Assembly: GCA_020284085.1 (NCBI GenBank)
Contig: JACEVL010000102.1
Span: 1 to 64,000, forward strand
From: Aporrectodea caliginosa
Taxonomy: Eukaryota > Annelida > Clitellata > Crassiclitellata > Lumbricidae
Direction of reading: 5' to 3'
Length of the DNA: 64,000 bases
Each line of letters opens with the position of its first letter. Position 1 is the stretch's first letter. Position numbers and translations under genes: made by a program. Of the stretch, positions 56,650 through 64,000 are shown one piece after another. The notes under the pieces were generated by a model. The model was given only the letters and a program-made list of their open reading frames with translations. It was not told the origin of the DNA and searched no databases.

Positions 56650-58675
56650 GAATAACTAGTGCATCTCTTGCCAGAATTAAAGTTGCAATGCACTGGCAAA
56701 ATCCTCTTGAATAGGAGTCTTGGTTCGGCAGAATGAACTTTGATTCAATGGCAAATTATAAATTTTACGTCGCAGAGCTTAAGCAATAGAAGACATGAGA
56801 TATGATGCTTCCTTGTTACCAGTGATAGGCTACCTACTTCTAAAAGTAATTCATAATTCATTTTGATTCAGTTCTTTGTTCTTGAATTTAACTTCTAATC
56901 CTAATTTTACTTCACAAATAATTTTACTTCTCGTTCCTATTTTAGTTCTCAAGTAATTTTAGTTCTATTTTAGTCTTATAACTATTTATGAATTTCAGTA
57001 CTGTAAGCAGTATCTTAATGTTACTAAAAGATGTCTTTGTTCGATTTCAAGAACACTCTCATTTCCAGAGTTTTTCACGATATTTCTTCGTCCATCATTC
57101 AAGATTGCACAAACATAATAAATCATTTTCAAAAAAGCCTGTGAGGCCGGAGCTGACAAAAGATACTCTGAAATGGGTGCGATTCAGCTGTACGAAGTCC
57201 GCATTTTCTTCCAGTAAGGAAGAGAAGTCCTAGTATCATTCTCGCTTTAAGTCCCTTATGTCCGCCAATTAACGATTCAGCTGAGTTGTTAAACAGAATT
57301 CTGCCCTTGTACAAGAATAACAGGTGCCAACGTTGGGCCTAGGCATAGACGTCTTTATAAATAGCATTATACAGGCATCCATGGTCCGGAGAACATGCAG
57401 CCGCTGGAAGTGGGTTAAAATGCTTAGATTCTGGGTTACTTATAATAATTATCTTCAAACCGCTAATGCAGATCATGCATGACATTGATGGGAGGAGCTT
57501 TTGCATTGGGAAACACCTGGAGATATGCATAGCCCCATAAGTCTATGCATATCTCTGTCCAAGACAGAATACAATAATTTATAAATGTAACGATCAAATC
57601 CAAAATGGCGTAGGCAACTGAGGTCGTTGGTACGCACGAGGGACCATGTCTATGGTGGAACAATAATTATTAGACATCAAAGACAAAAAATGGTAAATTA
57701 CATCGAGAATGGTATGCGCAGTGCCTTCATCTCAAACGGAGTGTTTCGATCGCGTGCAACTCTCAACTTAAGCGACACAAGAATTAAAATGATTTCAGTT
57801 TTGAAAATAATTCCTAATTTCGTTCATAATTTTAATTCGGCAAATAATTAATAGTTTAATTCCTAATTTTGTTTCCAAAATAACACAATTCTTACTTTTA
57901 TTTCTAGCTCTCGCTAACGAAATTGTTTATTTCAACTTCTAATTTTAGATTTTGTTAACGAAAATATAGATTTAGCCATCAACTAAAACAGACTAGGCCT
58001 GTGGACAAGTTTGTATATTTTTGTTAAAAATTAAGCCTCACTATGTTCAAAATGTTCTTGAATACATAGTTCAGTTTTAAAGCACACATAATCTTATATT
58101 TGTTTATTTATCAAGTACTAGTTGTGCGGAATAATATAAAATATCGCTTATTATGGACTGGTTCCGTTGCTCAAAATTATGTATTTCGAGGTGCAGAAAT
58201 GAATGCCGAATCAATTGTTGTATTACATGATATGATATTTATAACCAAACTCAAAATCTTGGGTGGGGTGCTAACCACCCACCCCTTGATAGCTGAAGTC
58301 GCCAAAAACCTGGTAGTCTGAAGGTTAAGACGGAACAGGAACAGCATGAGGGTACGACTATGTAAAACTTGGGTTGAAAACAACATGTAAACAATAGATC
58401 ATTAGCAAGACAAGCATAATAGGTCAACCTAAATTGAACTAAAGGTATTCCAATAAACGCAAACAAATGCAGAACCCTTGAATCTGAACAGCAGAAAGCT
58501 TAAATATGTTCAGTCACACAGGACAACTCAGTTGAACTCGTTCTTTGAATACAAAATTTATATTCAAGAATTCGTTCATGCGTATCATCAGAGATTGTTT
58601 AGCTCATACTTCCATTTACTGCTTTGTTCACCAATGTTGTTGGTGAACGTCAATAATCTGAAACGTTGAATATTT
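56650..58675. other. Unassigned sequence with TAATTTT-rich stretches
   Basis: 56865-56985 and 57770-57960 contain loosely iterated CTAATTTTACTTC or CTAATTTTGTT motifs in the same orientation. An 81-codon frame at 56988-57233 has no recognised domain. Confidence 0.4.
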
Positions 58676-58679
58676 TACT

Positions 58680-60130
<1,451 letters not shown>

Positions 60131-60349
60131 TGCATTTCTGGTGGACTACCCTAATAAATGCGTGGAAGAAATGCTTTTCGACATAATTAATGATCACGTA
60201 TTGTTTGAGTGTGTGCTCCAGATGTGATTTTTGCGCAAAACTAGATTTGAAAACACTGGACCTCTTGTAAGTTTATGCTGCGAATTGAGATTATTCTCCA
60301 ACCTGCCCAGTTGTTTGCCTTTAATTTCACTATGAAGTTCTCTATGCAT

Positions 60350-60893
60350 TCAGTAAGAACAGTACACTTACTTTTTCTTATGATTTCAGTAAGACAGTAC
60401 ATTTACTTTTTCTTATGATTTCAGTAAGAACAGTACATTTACTTTTTCTTATGATTTCAGTAAGAACAGTACATTTACTTTTTCTTATGATTTCAGTAAG
60501 ACAGTACATTTGCTTTTTCTTATGATTTCAGTAAGAACAGTACATTTACTTTTTCTTATGATTTCAGTAAGAACAGTACATTTACTTTTTCTTATGATTT
60601 CAGTAAGAACAGTACATTTACTTTTTCTTATGATTTCAGTAAGACAGTAGCCTACATTTAGTTTTTCTTATGATTTCAGTAAGAACAGTACATTTACTTT
60701 TTCTTATGATTTCAGTAAGAACAGTACATTTACTTTTTCTTATGATTTCAGTAAGACAGTAGCCTACATTTAGTTTTTCTTATGATTTCAGTAAGAACAG
60801 TACATTTACTTTTTCTTATGATTTCAGTAAGAACAGTACATTTACTTTTTCTTATGATTTCAGTAAGAACAGTACATTTACTTTTTCTTGCTT
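60350..60893. repeat. 36-39 bp satellite, about 15 copies
   Basis: Unit TTATGATTTCAGTAAGAACA followed by GTACATTTACTTTTTC. Three variants: AAGAACAG, AAGACAG, and AAGACAGTAGCC with TTTAG in place of TTTAC. The third variant appears at unit 9 and again at unit 12, giving a three-unit higher-order period there. Every unit carries a pyrimidine tract ending in TTTCAG followed by GTAAG overlapping the AG, so it resembles iterated splice sites. Confidence 0.95.
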
Positions 60894-60894
60894 A

Positions 60895-61280
60895 CTTATT
60901 CATTTTATTTTTTCCAAATCAAATACGAGTCATCGTAATTGCAATATAAAGACACTATCTGGAAGATAGAATCAGAATTCCTCCACTATGATCGCAGAGA
61001 GTCGACTCAACAAAAGAGCTATGCTAATTTTTCTTCGCTTTGCAACCGGTCAAAACATAATGCAAACTTCTGTATAAACAGCATAGAAAGTTGACGGACA
61101 GTAACACCTGGAGACGTATTAACATGAAGCGAATTTGTTTTACCCGACAGCTGTAGAAGAATTATCTTCCGATCTATAAAAGACAAAACTTTGAGTATAG
61201 TTTAATCGTATCCACAAGACTGAGAAAGAACGTGAATTTATTACGCGAAAGCAACTAATATTTTTCAGTTCTTTTATGCA
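60895..61280. other. Unassigned spacer
   Basis: No coding or repeat signal recognised. Confidence 0.45.
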
Positions 61281-61283
61281 CTA

Positions 61284-61555
61284 TTGATTCCTAGTCATCA
61301 GTTAACGGTGCTTTATGTAAAACGTTTTTGGGTCAAGCTCCCCGCTACCTCTGTGATCAAAGCTACCTCTGGATGTCCTCTCCGCTCTTTAGACCATCGT
61401 GACCTTCTAGTTACTCGGTCTCGGACTGCCACAGCACAGAATCATGCCTATGACTCTGTGGGCCCTTTGTTGTGGAATGGCTCTTCGCACTGGAAGCGCC
61501 TCTGATTAGGTTGTACTGCGAGAGGCGCTTATATGTCCGTAAATAGAATAGAATA
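61284..61555 (+). pseudogene. LINE family 3 C-terminus with 3' stem-loop, internally deleted
   Basis: Reads CPLRSLDHRDLLVTRSRTAT, AQNHAYDSVGPLLWNGS, then directly HWKRL-stop. The KTFLF segment present at 38040 is missing. The 3' end keeps AGCGCCTCT / AGAGGCGCT (61496-61530), then ATATGTCCGTAAATAGAATA. Confidence 0.8.
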
Positions 61556-61701
61556 AAATAAATTTAAGTTTGATCCGCTACCTCTGACAACTGACGCTAT
61601 TAGTCAAGTGGCTGACATGTAAATGACTATACGGTCCACTCAAAATGACACTGCGGAAATATCAAGACTATCATATGCATTAAATGGAATAGTTCTACAC
61701 T

Positions 61702-62092
61702 CAGGGCCGTTTTATCTATTAGGCACAGTAGGCACTGCGGCTGGGGTCTACGAGCCTTTCAGGGCCCTCGGAAAGCTGAAAATCAGATATTGAGAAAAAA
61801 GTGTAATGATTGAATTTGAAGCGAAAATTAAAAGGACATTTCAAATTCTAATTTAGTAATTTTTTAAATTGTACTGAAACAGTTAAACTTTAAGATATTA
61901 GGGCCTAACTCAAAGTTAGGTTAAGAGACAGCGTACATTATGTTAAATTAACGGCTCTTTGCATTAGCAAAAATAACATAAAGTAAGAGTTGACAGTGGG
62001 GTCTATATACGAGACTATAGTAGACTTATAGGTCATACGAATGCACCGAGTAGGCCCTACCTAGGGCCTGCGACGACCTTGAAACAGCCCTG
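61702..62092. mobile_element. hAT-type MITE (391 bp)
   Basis: Ends CAGGGCCGTTTTATC and the inverted TTGAAACAGCCCTG. Flanking 8-bp repeats TCTACACT (61694-61701) and TCTCCACT (62093-62100) match at 7 of 8 positions. No coding frame. Confidence 0.8.
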
Positions 62093-62461
62093 TCTCCACT
62101 TAGGTCTCTTTCTGCATTCGTGTCTTAATAGTCCATACTTTTAAAATTGTTACAAACTTCTTATAAGTTTTTCTGACGAGGTCTTGACGCGTGTTAAATA
62201 GGTAGGGGAGACTTGGCACCCTTGATCCCTAGGCACCCTTGATCCCTCAGTCATTTTGCCTTAATTACTGATGTATTAAAGAAAAGCAGTGAACCATTCT
62301 ATTATGTTTATTGGCTTGATCTCCTTCTTATCTTTTAGTCCCAGGTTAGAGTGAATAAAAACAATTATCACAAAAATTAAATTTTGAAGGTAAAAAGTAA
62401 TTTTTTCAACGTCACAACGAACTCTGTAAACCAAGATTTTAAAGTAAGTACCAAATTTGTT

Positions 62462-63344
62462 GGGAGCGGTTCAAAAGAGCGACAACTCAAAAGAGCGACG
62501 TAACAGAAGAGCGACATAAATGCCGTATCAAAAGAGCGACAACCTATAAAATGAAAAATAATTCAAAAGAGCGACATAACGAAAGAGCGACAAATATATT
62601 TATGTACTCGTTTATAAGCAGTAAATCTAATCAAAATTATTACATCTAGGCTATGAGTCTAATAAAGTGTCATTACCCCTAGGTTATAAGTCTAAAAAAG
62701 TGTCATTCAGTGTCCGATTCTTCAACAACAACAACTCTATGACATGAGGTCAAGTGCATATTGTGGGCAATCCCTCGAAGGTAGTCATCGAGAGGGATAG
62801 TGCCATGTCTCCCCACAACAGTTGCAATCCTCTCTTCTCTTAGGTGTTGCTCTTTCTTCCTCTTTACTGCAATGTTCCCTGCAATAAGTCTCTCGACCTC
62901 TTGATCTGTGCGGTGGTTCTCTTTTATGAATTCTCTTATGGTCGAGAACACTCCCAGGTGGTAACGCGCCACTACAGTCTCGAATCTCCTGTGCCAACCC
63001 TGGAGTACATCAAAATACAAATACAATGGCTGGAATTGGCACCTATAGTCCTTAGAAGTCGTTCATAACGAACCTCTAAATAAACACAAACAAAACTCTC
63101 TCTAGTAGAAAGTGAAGCAGCTCTTAGATAAACAATAACAAATAATTTCTGACTACGAATACACGACCCTAGTCTATTACCAATTACGATAATAACCAAT
63201 TCGTCACTCTTTTGATGTGTCGCTCTTTCGTTGTGTCGCTCTTTCAAATCATCAATATTTGTGTCGCTCTTTTAAAACTGCTGCCCATTTGTCGCTCTTT
63301 TGTTACGTCGCTCTTTTGAGTTGTCGCTCTTTCGAACCTAACCC
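62462..63344 (-). mobile_element. Mutator-like element with AAAGAGCGACA-iterated termini (883 bp)
   Basis: Perfect 8-bp target duplication AATTTGTT (62454-62461 and 63345-63352). About 54 bp of terminal inverted repeat with 5 mismatches: GGGAGCGGTTCAAAAGAGCG on the left against the inverted CGCTCTTTCGAACCTAACCC on the right, built of AAAAGAGCGACA iterations. More iterations extend inward to 62600 and from 63205. It encloses a transposase exon on the minus strand, which ties the whole iterated-end group to MULEs. Confidence 0.92.
62703..62999 (-). pseudogene. MULE transposase terminal exon (partial)
   Basis: After a splice acceptor GATGTACTCCAG the minus strand encodes GWHRRFETVVARYHLGVFST, IREFIKENHRTDQEVERLIA, then KRKKEQHLREERI and DDYLRGIAHNMHL before a stop at 62703. 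The G-W-H-x-R-F segment followed by a helix with K-E-x and Q-x-x-E-R is the conserved end of MULE-type transposases (commonly read NNxVEGWHRRF). The DDE domain and zinc finger are missing, so it cannot act alone. Confidence 0.7.
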
Positions 63345-64000
63345 AATTTGTTTGTTACATTTATGAAGTTAATTGATTCATTTACTGCATCTGTTTTGAG
63401 ACACTTAGTGCATGCATTAAAAATGATATTATTCAAAAAGTGGAAACTGAATGGTTTGGCACCCTTGATCCCAGCTTGTATGGGCACCCTTGATCCTGGT
63501 ATGGCCGTATGGGCACCCTTGATCCCAGGATCAAGGGTGCATACATACAATGTTGAATATATACCACATATTAACAAGACGCTTGTTTTGAATTTTATTT
63601 ACGTATAATTGATAATAATGTTTGTATTAATATATTTTATGTTTTCATACTTACCATAATTAGTTTTCATATTAATTTTTTTATAAAAAGAGAAAGACAA
63701 ACAGCCTAGACCACGAAGAGGTAAAATTTCGGAATATGAAATGAACGCAGTGGTATCAACACAGTTGATAAAGAAACTGGCATTAATCGGATGACATTGA
63801 AACGCTATGTAAGAAAAACGAAAGTTAAAAAATAAACCCGGATAGTTTGTAAAGCCAATTTTGTGGCAAATCAAATTTTTACCAGTAAAGAAGAAAAGTC
63901 TTGTGACAAAGCATATTACCAGTGAAGAAGAATTTTAAGTCTTTTTCAGTCTTCTTCATGCTTCAAAGCTACATGATTTGTCAACAACTACCTCCTTCCT

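Larger units (their letters stand above)
62206..63840 (+). mobile_element. pogo-like element with GGCACCCTTGATCCC iterations, 5' part
   Basis: The left end GGGGAGACTTGGCACCCTTG starts two GGCACCCTTGATCCC copies; three to four further copies, one inverted, lie at 63456-63540. Downstream at 63690-63833 the plus strand encodes PRPRRGKISEYEMNAVV and, one frame over, VDKETGINRMTLKRYVRKTK. This is the Psq-type helix-turn-helix start of pogo/Tigger/Jerky-like transposases. The element is interrupted by a Mutator-like insertion and continues beyond what I can recognise near the window end. Confidence 0.6.

Noticed and set aside
60350..60893. CRISPR array
   Set aside because: There are no unique spacers between units, and the genome is animal; this is a tandem satellite.

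Overview
The window reads as nuclear DNA of an intron-rich invertebrate animal, probably marine and possibly a deuterostome. It is AT-rich, has spliced CARD and SH3 exons, C2H2 zinc-finger remains, and a very high density of degraded LINEs, hAT, piggyBac, pogo and Mutator-like elements and microsatellites. There is no prokaryotic gene organisation. Species assignment is not possible from sequence alone. The palindrome TAGGCCTA is conspicuously frequent, which I associate loosely with echinoderm-like genomes (weak inference).

The main host content is a minus-strand tandem family of multidomain genes, assembled here from splice sites and reading-frame phase. Paralog C (about 53.4 to 41.0 kb): TATA-type promoter, a short basic exon, two SH3 half-exons, a 29-bp mini-exon, an F-box-like exon and a CARD exon. 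Paralog B (about 40.4 to 22.3 kb) repeats this order, with the F-box-like exon duplicated, and continues into a TRADD-N-like exon and a single large beta-propeller terminal exon. Paralog A (17.0 to 16.4 kb) is a broken remnant with only the second SH3 exon and the mini-exon. Exon lengths and phases agree between paralogs: 99/99, 80/80, 29/29, 187/187 and 288/287 bp. B carries lesions in its first SH3 exon, its first F-box-like exon and its CARD exon, so it may be a pseudogene or may use only some exons. C lacks the last two exons. The set resembles an adaptor or innate-immune type architecture, but the function is inferred.

Mobile DNA fills the rest. LINE 3' ends of several families occur at 3.1, 6.9-9.8, 10.7, 11.4, 14.2, 21.2, 23.3, 33.6, 38.0, 39.0, 41.8, 44.7, 48.4, 47.5 and 61.3 kb. 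tRNA-derived SINE copies lie at 31.6 and 53.8 kb. hAT-type insertions with 8-bp target duplications lie at 6.97, 7.73, 48.57 and 61.70 kb. A TTAA-flanked piggyBac-type element lies at 42.5 kb. A group of foldback or Mutator-like elements has ends built from iterated short motifs; copies at 4.6, 28.4, 29.2, 39.1 and 62.5 kb have 8-9 bp target duplications, and one at 43.8 kb has a 7-bp repeat. The 62.5 kb copy still holds a recognisable MULE transposase terminal exon and sits inside a pogo-like element. A degraded transposase-like gene of a widespread uncharacterised family lies at 12.6-13.9 kb.

Other features: a C2H2 zinc-finger array with stops and frameshifts (58.7-60.1 kb), a 36-39 bp satellite with higher-order structure (60.35-60.89 kb), several other tandem arrays near the left end, and unusually perfect hairpins at 24.9, 45.4 and 56.5 kb.
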